Positions 24,768-35,161 of a stretch of DNA of 64,000 nucleotides are shown in pieces. The notes beneath the pieces are model-generated. The model saw nothing but the letters and a program-made list of their open reading frames with translations, searched no databases and had not been told where the DNA came from. Position 1 is the first letter of the stretch. Each line of letters opens with the position of its first letter. The DNA is from Streptomyces sp. G-G2. GTDB taxonomy: Bacteria > Actinomycetota > Actinomycetes > Streptomycetales > Streptomycetaceae. Position numbers and translations under genes: made by a program. Location: positions 1 through 64,000 of the forward strand of contig NZ_JASISO010000003.1 of NCBI RefSeq assembly GCF_030063135.1, read 5' to 3'.

Positions 24768-26201
24768 ATGACTGAAGCGGTGGAGTACGACGTCGTGGTG
24801 CTCGGCGCGGGACCGGCCAGCGAGAATCTCGTCGACCGGGTCCGGGCCGCGGGGCTCACCGCGGCGCTGGTGGAGAGCGAACTCGTCGGCGGCGAGTGTT
24901 CGTACTGGGCCTGCGTGCCCAGCAAGGCGCTGCTGCGCCCGGCCCTGGCGCGGGCCGACGCCCGCAGGGTGCCCGGGCTGGCGGCGGCGGTGCGGGGGCC
25001 GCTGGAGGCGGCGGCGGTGTTCGAGCACCGCGACTACTGGACGAGTCACTGGAAGGACGACGGCGGGGTCGACTGGCTGCGGTCGATCGGCGTCGACCTC
25101 TACCGGGGCCACGGCCGCCTGTACGGGATCCGCAAGGTCGCCGTGACCAGCCCCGAGGGGGAGCACCACGTGCTCTCCGCCCGTCAGGCCGTGGTCGTGG
25201 CCACCGGTACCCGGGCGCTGCTCCCCGAGTTGCCCGGGCTGGCCGCCGCCCGGCCGTGGACCAGCCGTGAGGCCACCTCGGCCCAGGGGGTCCCGGAGCG
25301 GCTGGTGATCGTCGGCGGTTCCGTGGTGGCCGCCGAGATGGCCACCGCCTGGCAGGCCCTCGGGTCCCGGGTCACGGTACTGGTGCGCGGGGAGCGGCTG
25401 CTGCCCCGGATGGAGCCGTTCGCGGGCGAACTGGTCGCCGAGGCGTTGCGGGAGGCGGGCGCGGTGGTGCGTACGGGCGTCGAGGTGGAGGCGGTCGTCC
25501 GGGACGGGTCCACCGGCCCGGTCACGGTGGTGCTGACCGGCGGTGAGACGGTCGAGGGCGACGAACTGCTGATGGCGACGGGCCGGGTCCCGCGCACCGA
25601 GGACATCGGCCTCGACACGGTCGGGCTGGAGCCCGGCGGGTGGATCGGGGTCGACGAGAGCTGCCGCGTACCCGGGACCGACTGGCTGTACGCCGTCGGG
25701 GACGTCAACCACCGTGCGCTGCTGACGCATCAGGGCAAGTACCAGGCGCGGATCGCGGGCGCCGTGATCGCGGCGCGCGCGGCGGGCGCCGTCACCGAGG
25801 CCGACGAGGGGCGCTGGGGTCCGTACGCGGCGACCGCGGACACGGCGGCCCTCCCGCAGGTGGTGTTCACCGATCCGGAGGCGGCGGCGGTCGGGCTGAC
25901 CGCCGCGGCGGCCGAGCGGGCGGGTCACCGGGTCCGGGCCGTCGACTACGACCTCGGGCAGGTGTCCGGCGCGGGCCTGTACGCCGAGGGGTACCGGGGG
26001 CGGGCCCGGATGGTCGTGGACCTGGACCGGGAGGTCCTCCTGGGGGCGACCTTCGTGGGACCCGGGACGGCCGAGCTGCTGCACGCGGCGACGATCGCGG
26101 TGGCCGGAGAGGTGCCGATCGCGCGGCTGTGGCACGCGGTTCCCGCGTTCCCGACGCTGAGCGAGATCTGGCTGCGCCTGCTGGAGACGTACCGGGGCTG
26201 A
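24768..26201 (+). CDS. FAD-dependent pyridine nucleotide-disulfide oxidoreductase
   Basis: A 477-residue flavoprotein of the lipoamide dehydrogenase/mercuric reductase group. The FAD site is VVVLGAGPASENL. The redox disulfide is Cys44-x4-Cys49 in GGECSYWACVPSKALL. A second dinucleotide site is LVIVGGSVVAAEMA, and the FAD phosphate segment is WLYAVGDVNHR. The C-terminus reads VPAFPTLSEIW where lipoamide dehydrogenases have HAHPTLSE, so the catalytic histidine of the disulfide pair is replaced by Phe. It therefore should not be the E3 of a 2-oxoacid dehydrogenase. It may be a quinone or low-molecular-weight disulfide reductase. The start at 24768 may be leaderless (GACACT 7 bases upstream). Confidence 0.88.
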   Translation: MTEAVEYDVVVLGAGPASENLVDRVRAAGLTAALVESELVGGECSYWACVPSKALLRPALARADARRVPGLAAAVRGPLEAAAVFEHRDYWTSHWKDDGGVDWLRSIGVDLYRGHGRLYGIRKVAVTSPEGEHHVLSARQAVVVATGTRALLPELPGLAAARPWTSREATSAQGVPERLVIVGGSVVAAEMATAWQALGSRVTVLVRGERLLPRMEPFAGELVAEALREAGAVVRTGVEVEAVVRDGSTGPVTVVLTGGETVEGDELLMATGRVPRTEDIGLDTVGLEPGGWIGVDESCRVPGTDWLYAVGDVNHRALLTHQGKYQARIAGAVIAARAAGAVTEADEGRWGPYAATADTAALPQVVFTDPEAAAVGLTAAAAERAGHRVRAVDYDLGQVSGAGLYAEGYRGRARMVVDLDREVLLGATFVGPGTAELLHAATIAVAGEVPIARLWHAVPAFPTLSEIWLRLLETYRG

Positions 26202-26283
26202 GGAGCTGAGGCGCCGACCCGGGGCTGAACGAGGCGGCCGCCGCGTCGGCCCTGCCGGCGGGCGGCGGGCGGCTGCTGACCCG

Positions 26284-26595
26284 CTACCGGGCCTCGGCGG
26301 CCTCGGTGGCCCGCCGGTAGCTGCCGCCGTCGCGGGTCCGGGTCAGCAGGCCCGCGATGACCAGGTAGCGCCGTAGCGCCGCGCTGTCGTCGTGCACGGT
26401 CCGCAACGCCTCGTTCACCTCGGACTCGGAGTACTCCCGGTCCGGGGTGAACAGGGCCTCCGAGAGGTACCCCAGCAGCTGCGCGCGCCGCACGGGCTTG
26501 CGCGGGACGGCCTTGAGGCGTCCGGAGGAGGAGAACAGGTCGGCCACGCCGTGGTGTTCCGGGGAGGTCTGCCGTTGTGCTGCGTTCTGGGACAT
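26284..26595 (-). CDS. DUF2087 winged-helix protein
   Basis: A 103-residue protein. The DUF2087 core is LLGYLSEALFTPDREYSESE followed by VNEALRTVHDDSAALRRYLV and IAGLLTRTRDGGSYRR. The domain is found alone or at the end of HTH regulators and is thought to bind nucleic acid. The ATG at 26595 is preceded by GTGAGG about 8 bases upstream. It is convergent with the flavoprotein gene and divergent from the secreted acylase. No partner is evident. Confidence 0.85.
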   Translation of the reverse strand: MSQNAAQRQTSPEHHGVADLFSSSGRLKAVPRKPVRRAQLLGYLSEALFTPDREYSESEVNEALRTVHDDSAALRRYLVIAGLLTRTRDGGSYRRATEAAEAR

Positions 26596-26769
26596 GGGCG
26601 TCAGCCTCACCCGGGGTCCCGGTTTCCGGCAACCGCTTTTCCGGCTCGGCGGCCCCCGCGCCGGAGCGCGGCTCGCGCCGCCGAAATGAGGCGCGCCTTC
26701 ACCTTACTGAGCGGTAGTCCCCGCCAGTACCCTCCGTGCACCGTTCCCGGCCCTCACGGAGGAGCACGT

Positions 26770-29523
26770 ATGCGACGCCCAACCGCACGGCTCAGAACCG
26801 CTGTTGTCACAGGACTGGTAGCCCTCGGCGCAGCCCTGCTCTCCCCGCTCGCCCCGGGCACGGCCTCGGCCGCCGCCCCGGCCCCGCTCCCCATAGCCGA
26901 CTACTGCGGCGGCCAGTGCTCGGACATCCTCCCGCCGGGCCAGAGCGGTAACGCCACCCTGGCCCAGATCCTGCTCCACAAGGCCCTCGGCACCCTGCCC
27001 GCCCACACCTCCGACCAGCTCGCGCGCTACGGGTCGCTGGCGGGCGGGTACCAGGGCCTCACCGACGCCACGATCAACGACTTCTTCAACGACGCCTCCT
27101 TCGGGGTGCCGGCGAACCAGGTCGAGTCGACCGTCAGCCCCCGCCCGGACGTCACCATCACCCGGGACAAGAAGTCCGGCGTCCCGCACATCAAGGGCAC
27201 CACCCGCTACGGCACCGAATACGGCGCGGGCTACGCCGCCGCCCAGGACCGGCTGTGGCAGATGGACCTCTTCCGGCACGTCGGCCGGGGCGATCTGACC
27301 CCCTTCGCGGGCGGCGCCCTGGCCAACCAGGGCCTGGAGCAGGAGTTCTGGCCACAGGCCCCGTACACCGAAGCCGACCTCCAGGCGCAGGTGGACCGGA
27401 TCCGCACCACCGGGGGCGAGCGCGGCCGGCAGGCGATGGACGACGCGCAGGCCTATGTGGACGGCGTCAACGCCTACCGCACGGAGTCCAAGAACGGCCG
27501 CTACTTCCCCGGCGAGTACGTGCTCACCGGACACATCGACTCCCTCACCAACGCGGGGGAGATCCGGCCCTTCGAGCTCACCGACCTGATCGCCCTCGCC
27601 TCCGTCGTCGGCGGCCTGTTCGGCGGCGGTGGCGGCGGCGAGGTGCAGGCCGCGCTCTCGCTGCTGGCCGCGCAGCGGCAGTACGGGCTGGAGGAGGGCA
27701 CCCGGGTCTGGGAGTCCTTCCGCGAGCGCGAGGATCCCGAGGCCGTGCTGACCGTGCACGACGGGACGAGCTTCCCCTACGCGCAGAAGCCCGCGAACCC
27801 GCGGGGCACCGCCCTCCCGGACGCGGGCTCGGTGGTCGCCGAGCCGCTTGTGCACGACCGTACGGGCTCGGCGGCAGCGAAGGACGCCGCGAGCCCGCCC
27901 AAGCCGGTCAAGCCCAGCATGTCCAACGCGCTCGTGGTCTCCGGCGCGAAGACCGCGAGCGGCCACCCCGTCGCCGTCTTCGGCCCGCAGACCGGCTATC
28001 TGGCCCCCCAACTGCTGATGCTGCAGGAGCTCCAGGGCCCGGGGCTGAGCGCCCGGGGCGCCTCCTTCGCGGGCGTGAGCATGTACGTACAGCTCGGGCG
28101 CGGCCAGGACTACGCCTGGAGCGCGACCTCCGCCGGGCAGGACATCACCGACACCTTCGCCGTCGAGCTGTGCGAGCCGGGCGGCGGCCCGGCGACCACC
28201 GCCTCCACCTCCTACCTCTTCCGCGGCAGCTGCACGCCCATGGAGAAGCTGGAGCACAGCAACGCCTGGACCCCGACCGTCGCCGACGGCACCGCGGCGG
28301 GCTCCTACCGGATGCGGGTGTGGCGCACCGGCTACGGCATCGTCACGCACCGCGCGACCGTCGGGGGCAAACCCGTCGCCTACACCGCGCTGCGCTCGAC
28401 CTACCGCCACGAGGCCGACTCGATGATCGGCTTCCAGATGCTCAACGACCCGGCGTACGTGACGGACGCGCGGGCCTTCCAGTCGGCGGCGCAGCACATC
28501 GGCTACGCCTTCAACTGGTTCTACGCCGACTCCCGCGAGGCGGCGTACTACAACAGCGGGCTGAACCCCGTCCGGGCCGCCGGGGTCGATCCCGCGCTCC
28601 CGGTCCTCGGCCAGGCCGCCTACGAGTGGCAGGGCTTCGACCCGGCCGCCAACACGGCCGCCTACACACCGCCCGCCGAGCACCCGGCGTCCGTCGGGCA
28701 GGACTACTACATCAGCTGGAACAACAAGCAGGCCAAGGGGTACGGGGCGGCCGGGTTCGGCATGGGCCCGGTGCACCGCGCGAGCCTGCTCGACGACCGG
28801 GTCGCACCCCTCGTCGCGGCGGGCGGGGTGACCCGCGCCTCGCTCACCGGGGCCATGGCGGACGCGGCCGTCACCGACCTGCGCGGAGAGGACCTGCTGC
28901 CCGAACTCCTGGCCGTTCTGGGGAGTTCGGCCGTTACCGATCCGGCGGCGGCCGCCGCCATCCAGAAGCTGACCGCCTGGCGCGACGGCGGGAGCGAGCG
29001 CAAGGAGACCAGCCCGGGCTCCAAGGCGTACGCGAACGCCGACGCGGTCCGGATCATGGACGCGTGGTGGCCGCTGCTGATCGAGGCCGAGTTCAAGCCG
29101 GGCCTGGGGGCACCGCTGTACGACGCCCTGCGGGCCTCGCTGACCGTCGACGAGGCCCCCAACGCGGGTCACGGGCCCACCGGTTCGCACGCCGGGTCGG
29201 CGTTCCAGTACGGCTGGTGGAGCTACGCCGACAAGGACCTGCGCAGGGTACTCGGCCGCCCGGTGGCCGGTCCGCTCGCCCGTGCCTACTGCGGCGGGGG
29301 CAGCCTGAGCGGCTGCCGTGACGTCCTGCTCACCACGCTGAAGCAGGCGGCCGCGGCCACCCCGGCCGCGGTCTACCCGGCCGACGGCACCTGCGCGGCG
29401 GGCAACCAGTGGTGTGCGGACGCCATCGTCCAGCGCCCGGTGGGCGGGCTCGCCCACCCGATGATCACCTGGCAGAACCGCCCGACCTACCAGCAGGTGG
29501 TGGAGTTCCCGGCGCACCGCTGA
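26770..29523 (+). CDS. Secreted penicillin-acylase-family N-terminal-nucleophile hydrolase
   Basis: A 917-residue precursor. ACGGAGGAG sets the ATG. A signal peptide runs to about ATASAAA (residue ~36), so it acts outside the cell. Penicillin acylases cut themselves into an alpha chain, a spacer and a beta chain; the new beta N-terminus should be Ser385 in SNALVVSGAKTASGHPV. Alpha-chain marks are VTITRDKKSGVPHIKG, YGAGYAAAQDRLWQMDLFR and GGRGDL-like sequence nearby. The residue before the nucleophile is Met rather than the usual Gly or Ala. Substrates of the family include beta-lactams, acyl-homoserine lactones and cyclic lipopeptides; I cannot choose among them. It is monocistronic, ending at a strong bidirectional terminator. 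Confidence 0.92.
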   Translation: MRRPTARLRTAVVTGLVALGAALLSPLAPGTASAAAPAPLPIADYCGGQCSDILPPGQSGNATLAQILLHKALGTLPAHTSDQLARYGSLAGGYQGLTDATINDFFNDASFGVPANQVESTVSPRPDVTITRDKKSGVPHIKGTTRYGTEYGAGYAAAQDRLWQMDLFRHVGRGDLTPFAGGALANQGLEQEFWPQAPYTEADLQAQVDRIRTTGGERGRQAMDDAQAYVDGVNAYRTESKNGRYFPGEYVLTGHIDSLTNAGEIRPFELTDLIALASVVGGLFGGGGGGEVQAALSLLAAQRQYGLEEGTRVWESFREREDPEAVLTVHDGTSFPYAQKPANPRGTALPDAGSVVAEPLVHDRTGSAAAKDAASPPKPVKPSMSNALVVSGAKTASGHPVAVFGPQTGYLAPQLLMLQELQGPGLSARGASFAGVSMYVQLGRGQDYAWSATSAGQDITDTFAVELCEPGGGPATTASTSYLFRGSCTPMEKLEHSNAWTPTVADGTAAGSYRMRVWRTGYGIVTHRATVGGKPVAYTALRSTYRHEADSMIGFQMLNDPAYVTDARAFQSAAQHIGYAFNWFYADSREAAYYNSGLNPVRAAGVDPALPVLGQAAYEWQGFDPAANTAAYTPPAEHPASVGQDYYISWNNKQAKGYGAAGFGMGPVHRASLLDDRVAPLVAAGGVTRASLTGAMADAAVTDLRGEDLLPELLAVLGSSAVTDPAAAAAIQKLTAWRDGGSERKETSPGSKAYANADAVRIMDAWWPLLIEAEFKPGLGAPLYDALRASLTVDEAPNAGHGPTGSHAGSAFQYGWWSYADKDLRRVLGRPVAGPLARAYCGGGSLSGCRDVLLTTLKQAAAATPAAVYPADGTCAAGNQWCADAIVQRPVGGLAHPMITWQNRPTYQQVVEFPAHR

Positions 29524-29541
29524 GCGCTCGTCCCCGCACGA

Positions 29542-29583
29542 CGGCCCCGCCGCTCCCGGTGCGCACCGGGAGCGGCGGGGCCG
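29542..29583. terminator. Strong bidirectional terminator, 21-bp perfect palindrome
   Basis: A 42-base perfect inverted repeat (arms 29542-29562 and 29563-29583) lies between the convergent acylase and DUF6230-operon ends, 18 bases from each stop codon. It can serve both strands. Confidence 0.9.
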
Positions 29584-29600
29584 CTGTCACGCGGGGCCGG

Positions 29601-31389
<1,789 letters not shown>

Positions 31390-31447
31390 TGGATGTCCCC
31401 TGTATATCGGCTGTGCACCGTTGTTACCGACGAGTTGAATGTAAGAG

Positions 31448-31465
31448 TGCCAATGGTGGTTGGCA
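31448..31465. promoter_or_regulatory. Inverted repeat before the DUF6230 operon
   Basis: TGCCAA, six bases, TTGGCA, located 59-76 bases upstream of the DUF6230 GTG in the 108-base gap after the MerR gene. The surrounding sequence is AT-rich for this genome. It is a candidate binding site for the adjacent MerR-type regulator. Confidence 0.5.
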
Positions 31466-31497
31466 AGGTTGCGGGAACGCCCGGTTTCGGCCTACTC

Positions 31498-32268
31498 CTA
31501 CCGCTCCGTACGCAGCAGTTCGGCGACTTCCGCCTCCACCCGCCGGGCCATCGCGCGGGCGAACTCCGACGCCACGACCTCGCCGGCCACCGGACGCAGC
31601 GCCGCCACCGCCTCGGTGATGTGCTGAACCCGGGTGGCCGAAAGGTGCTCCAGACCCTCCGCACCGATCACATGCAATCGGAACATTCCCACGAACCGGT
31701 CCGCGAGTGCGGCCGCCTGAGTCTGTACGAAGTCCCCCGCGTCCAGGATCTCGGCCAGCGGCACCCCCTGGCGCACCAACGCCACGGTCGCCTCCAGCAG
31801 CCCGCGGCTCGGGAACGTCACCGTGTCACCGTCGATCGTGACGTACCGCAGCTGCGCCGCGCGCCGGGTGTCCTGCGGGGTGGCCGCCGGGCCGAACAGG
31901 GCGCGGAGCTCGGCCAGGGTCATCGTGACCGGGTCCTCGTGCACCCAGCCCCGGGTCATCTCCCGCTCCAGGCCCAGGAGCCGGCCGATCCCGCCGCCCT
32001 CTTCCCAGGCGCGCAGCAGCTCGGCGATCCCCTTGACCGTGTAGCCGCGGCCCAGCAGGTCGCTGATCAGTCGCAGCCGGGCGAGGTGGTCGTCGGAGTA
32101 CCACGCGATCCGGCCCTCGCGACGGGGCGGCGGGAGCAGGCCGCGCTCCTGGTAGTAGCGCAGATTGCGCACCTTCACGCCCGCCGCGAGGGCGACTTCC
32201 TCGCGGCGGTAGCGGGTCGCGTTCCCGTGCCCGCCCGTGCCCTCACCTGCCTGTACCTGGCTGCTCAC
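31498..32268 (-). CDS. MerR-family transcriptional regulator
   Basis: A 256-residue regulator. The MerR winged helix is complete: TRYRREEVALAAGVKVRNL, RYYQERGLLPPPRREGRIAW and YSDDHLARLRLISDLLGRGY, followed by a long effector region without the metal-binding cysteines of MerR proper. Thus it probably senses an organic ligand or protein. The GTG at 32268 is the likely start. It lies directly upstream of, and on the same strand as, the DUF6230-DUF6114-secreted-protein genes. The inverted repeat in between suggests it controls them. Confidence 0.88.
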   Translation of the reverse strand: MSSQVQAGEGTGGHGNATRYRREEVALAAGVKVRNLRYYQERGLLPPPRREGRIAWYSDDHLARLRLISDLLGRGYTVKGIAELLRAWEEGGGIGRLLGLEREMTRGWVHEDPVTMTLAELRALFGPAATPQDTRRAAQLRYVTIDGDTVTFPSRGLLEATVALVRQGVPLAEILDAGDFVQTQAAALADRFVGMFRLHVIGAEGLEHLSATRVQHITEAVAALRPVAGEVVASEFARAMARRVEAEVAELLRTER

Positions 32269-32317
32269 GCGGCCGAGTCTAGGTCGCCGCGGGACGCCCG
32301 CCCGGCGTACCCGCGGG

Positions 32318-33523
32318 TCACTCCCCGGTGTCGTGCTCCGCTTCCGCCGGACCCTGCTTGACCGCGCGCAGCACCACGAACTTCGGGTCGCTGGCGACGA
32401 GTTGGCTGTTGCCGAAGATCCGCCGCAGCCGGACGTGGTAGCCGAGGTGACGGTTGCCGACCACCCACAGCTCGCCGCCGGGGCGCAGCGCCTGGCGTGC
32501 CTGGGAGAACATCCGCATCGCGGTGGCCTCCGTCGTCGCCTGGTGGGAGTGGAAGGGCGGGTTGTTCAGGACCAGGTCCACCGACCCGGCCGGGACCCCG
32601 GCGAGCCCGTCGCCGACCAGGAACTCGGCCGCGCGGCCGTCGTCCGGGACGTTCGCCCGGTACGTCGCCTCCGCCGAGGCCACCGCCTGGTACGACTCGT
32701 CGGTGAAGATCACTTCGGCGTCGGGTTCGGTCAGCGCGGCCGCCGTGCCCACCACGCCGTTGCCGCAGCCCAGGTCGGCGATCCGGGCGGCGCCGGTGCG
32801 GGTGGGGAAGTGCTGGAGCAGGAAGCGGGTGCCGACGTCGAGGCGGTCCGCGCAGAAGACCCCGGCGTGGTTGACCACGGTCAGCCCGGAGCCCACCCCC
32901 GAGTCCTCGTCCAGGGTGTACGTCAGCGGCCATGGTCCGGGCGAGGCGGCCTCGCGGCTCGCCTTCGGCCCGGGGGTGCAGAAGATCAGCCGGGCCTTCT
33001 TCTCCGCGAGGGAGGTCCGGGTCGGGCCGATGATCCGCTCGAAGAGCCGCAGCGTGGAGGTGTGGATGTCCTTGACCATGCCGGTGCCCACGACCACGGT
33101 GTCCGCGTGCAGGTGCGGGGCCAGCCGGTGCAACTGGTCCTCCAGCAGCGCGAGGCTCTTGGGGACCCGTACGAGCAGGACGTCGATCTTCTCCGGCGGG
33201 GCGTCCTGGGTGGTCAGCAGCCGCACCCCGGCGTCCGCCGCCCCGGCGCGGGCCAGGTTGGCGGTGGTCGCCTCGCGCGTGAGGGAGGAGTCCGTGATCT
33301 GTACGGGACGGTGCGCGGCGATCGCCGTCACCAGCGCCCCCCAGCGGTCCCCGAACACGGTGATCTCCCCGTCCAGGTCCACCGGCGGGCGGTCGCCGGT
33401 ACCGGAGGCGAGGTGCCGCAGCAGGTACTCGTCCGCGGCGTCCCAGGCCCGGAGCCGGTCGCGGGAGTCCTCGGGGAAGCGGGTGAGCTCGTGGGAGCCG
33501 AAAGGCGTGGTGAGGCGGTTCAT
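32318..33523 (-). CDS. rlmG: RlmG-like rRNA guanine-N2 methyltransferase
   Basis: A 401-residue two-domain methyltransferase. The N-terminal half is a degenerate copy of the methyltransferase fold, as in RlmG/RsmC. The C-terminal half carries the SAM site IADLGCGNGVVGTAAAL, an acidic residue in IFTDESYQAV and the catalytic NPPFHSHQA motif. Length and layout match E. coli RlmG (378 residues), which methylates G1835 of 23S rRNA; RsmC of 16S rRNA is the nearest alternative. TAGCCT lies 9 bases before the ATG, so the leader is at most a few bases. Confidence 0.83.
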   Translation of the reverse strand: MNRLTTPFGSHELTRFPEDSRDRLRAWDAADEYLLRHLASGTGDRPPVDLDGEITVFGDRWGALVTAIAAHRPVQITDSSLTREATTANLARAGAADAGVRLLTTQDAPPEKIDVLLVRVPKSLALLEDQLHRLAPHLHADTVVVGTGMVKDIHTSTLRLFERIIGPTRTSLAEKKARLIFCTPGPKASREAASPGPWPLTYTLDEDSGVGSGLTVVNHAGVFCADRLDVGTRFLLQHFPTRTGAARIADLGCGNGVVGTAAALTEPDAEVIFTDESYQAVASAEATYRANVPDDGRAAEFLVGDGLAGVPAGSVDLVLNNPPFHSHQATTEATAMRMFSQARQALRPGGELWVVGNRHLGYHVRLRRIFGNSQLVASDPKFVVLRAVKQGPAEAEHDTGE

Positions 33524-33560
33524 ATGGGTCCCAGGCTAGCCGAGTGCGGGCCCCTGCCTC

Positions 33561-33593
33561 GCACCCGGCGGGGCCGGGGAGCCCGCCGGGTGC
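33561..33593. terminator. 12-bp stem hairpin after the TPR gene
   Basis: GCACCCGGCGGG, a 9-base loop and CCCGCCGGGTGC. It lies 24 bases past the TPR gene stop (minus strand) and before the rlmG start, separating the two transcripts. Confidence 0.75.
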
Positions 33594-33616
33594 GCGGGGC
33601 GGGTGCGGAACCTGTC

Positions 33617-33991
33617 CTACCGGGTGGTGTTCCGGTCCTCGGACTCCGGGAAATCACCGGCCATCGCTGCGGCGATCCGCAGGTGCGGGGCCGCCTCGGC
33701 CGCCCGGCCCTGACGCTCCAGGGTCCGGCCGAGCAGCAGCTGCGCGTAGTCCTCCACCGGCCAGCGCTCCAGGATGGCGCGCAGCTCGCGCTCGGCGCGG
33801 GAGAGCTGGGCGGAGTGGTAGTAGGCGCGGGCCAGCAGCAGCCGGGGAGCGAGCTGCTCGGGGGCCTCGGTGGCCAGCGTGTCCAGCACGCGGGCGGCCG
33901 GCACGTACTCCTTGGCGTCGAAGAACAGCCCGGCGCGGGTCCAGCGCTCGGCTGCCGTGCCCTGCTCGTAGTAGTTCGTCGGCGTGTTCAT
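33617..33991 (-). CDS. Small TPR-repeat protein
   Basis: A 124-residue all-helical protein built of about three tetratricopeptide-like repeats (AERWTRAGLFFDAKEYVPAA, LAPRLLLARAYYHSAQLSRA, DYAQLLLGRTLERQGRAAEA). Such repeats bind other proteins. A GAGAGGA site precedes the ATG at 33991. It is expressed alone between two terminator-like regions. The partner is unknown. Confidence 0.82.
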   Translation of the reverse strand: MNTPTNYYEQGTAAERWTRAGLFFDAKEYVPAARVLDTLATEAPEQLAPRLLLARAYYHSAQLSRAERELRAILERWPVEDYAQLLLGRTLERQGRAAEAAPHLRIAAAMAGDFPESEDRNTTR

Positions 33992-34104
33992 CGGGTCCTC
34001 TCGGCTCAGCCGGTCCGTCCGGTCTTCGCTGTCGACCGCTCCAACACGCCCCTATCGTTGAACATTCCACGGAAATGCGCGGACCGCCGTGCCCACCGCC
34101 CGGC

Positions 34105-34116
34105 TAGGTTGTGCCC
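34105..34116 (+). promoter_or_regulatory. -10 box for a leaderless pirin transcript
   Basis: TAGGTT (34105-34110) is followed by six bases and the ATG at 34117. There is no Shine-Dalgarno sequence. This marks 34117 as the start rather than the in-frame GTG at 34111. Confidence 0.55.
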
Positions 34117-35082
34117 ATGAGCAATCTGGAGCGCCAGCCCGCGCTGTCCGCATGTGGCGGGCGCGGCTTCGTCGTGGCCGAACCCGTCCGTGAACTCCTC
34201 AGCCCCCGCCGGGTCACCCTCGGCGCGGGCACCGAGGTCCGCAGGCTGCTGCCCAACCTCGGCCGCCGGATGGTCGGCGCCTGGTGCTTCGTCGACCACT
34301 ACGGTCCCGACGACATCGCCGACGAGCCGGGCATGCAGGTGGCCCCCCACCCGCACCAGGGCCTCCAGACGGTCAGCTGGCTGCACCAGGGCGAGGTCCT
34401 GCACCGCGACAGCGTCGGGAGCCTGCAGACCGTCGGGGTCCGCGAGCTGGGCCTGATGACCTCCGGGCACGGGATCAGCCACTCCGAGGAGAGCCCCCGC
34501 CCGCACGCCCGTTTCCTGCACGGCGCCCAGCTGTGGGTGGCGCTCCCGGACGCGCACCGCCAGGTGGCCCCGCACTTCGAGCACCACGGCGAGCTGCCGC
34601 ACGTGACGGCTCCCGGCCTGTCCGCCACGGTCATCCTGGGCACCCTCGACACCGCGACCTCGCCCGGAACGACGTACAGCCCCCTCGTCGGCGCCGACAT
34701 CAGCCTCGCCGCGGGGGCCGGGGCGCGGCTGCCACTGGTGCCGGACTTCGAGTACGCGGTCCTGTCGATGGGCGGCGAGGCGACGGTGGACGGCGTACCG
34801 GTTCTGCCCGGCTCGATGCTCTACCTGGGCTGCGGCCGGACCGAACTCCCGCTGCGGGCGGCTTCGGACGCGAGTCTGATGCTGCTGGGCGGAGAGCCGT
34901 TCGAGGAGGAGATCCTCATGTGGTGGAACTTCGTGGCGCGCAGCGACGAGGAGATCCAGCAGGCCCGTTCCGAGTGGATGACCGGCAGCCGCTACGGCGA
35001 GGTCAAGGGGTACGACGGGCCGCCGATCCCGGCTCCGGAACTCCCGCCGGTCCCGCTCAAGCCGCGGGGTCGCGTCCGCTGA
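34117..35082 (+). CDS. Pirin-family protein
   Basis: A 321-residue bicupin. The metal-binding pattern of pirins is complete in the N-terminal cupin: APHPHQGLQTVSWLHQGEV supplies two histidines, MTSGHGISHSEES the third and the glutamate. Further marks are GAWCFVDHYGP and HGAQLWVALP. Bacterial pirins bind iron and include quercetin-dioxygenase-like enzymes and redox-responsive regulators of other proteins. The protein is longer than most because of an extended C-terminal cupin. It probably has a leaderless message and ends at a small hairpin. The specific role is open. Confidence 0.91.
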   Translation: MSNLERQPALSACGGRGFVVAEPVRELLSPRRVTLGAGTEVRRLLPNLGRRMVGAWCFVDHYGPDDIADEPGMQVAPHPHQGLQTVSWLHQGEVLHRDSVGSLQTVGVRELGLMTSGHGISHSEESPRPHARFLHGAQLWVALPDAHRQVAPHFEHHGELPHVTAPGLSATVILGTLDTATSPGTTYSPLVGADISLAAGAGARLPLVPDFEYAVLSMGGEATVDGVPVLPGSMLYLGCGRTELPLRAASDASLMLLGGEPFEEEILMWWNFVARSDEEIQQARSEWMTGSRYGEVKGYDGPPIPAPELPPVPLKPRGRVR

Positions 35083-35087
35083 TCCCC

Positions 35088-35107
35088 GTCCGCCGCGCGG
35101 GGCGGAC
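35088..35107. terminator. Short hairpin after the pirin gene
   Basis: GTCCGCC, six bases, GGCGGAC: a 7-bp perfect stem 6 bases past the pirin stop. Confidence 0.5.
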
Positions 35108-35161
35108 CGGGCGCCCATAGGATGTGCGCGGGAGGGAAACAGGCATACCTGGGAGCGGTCC

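Noticed and set aside
23142..26135. Open frame of 997 codons on the minus strand
   Set aside because: It is antisense to aldehyde dehydrogenase, thioredoxin and flavoprotein genes that have full motifs; the translation is low-complexity G/R/H/P and matches nothing. High GC removes stops from antisense frames.
26704..29517. Open frame of 937 codons opposite the acylase
   Set aside because: Antisense shadow of a gene with signal peptide and catalytic motifs; composition is V/G/R-rich without domains.
32237..34120. Plus-strand frame of 627 codons
   Set aside because: It spans the rlmG-like and TPR genes on the other strand and an intergenic terminator; no recognisable protein.
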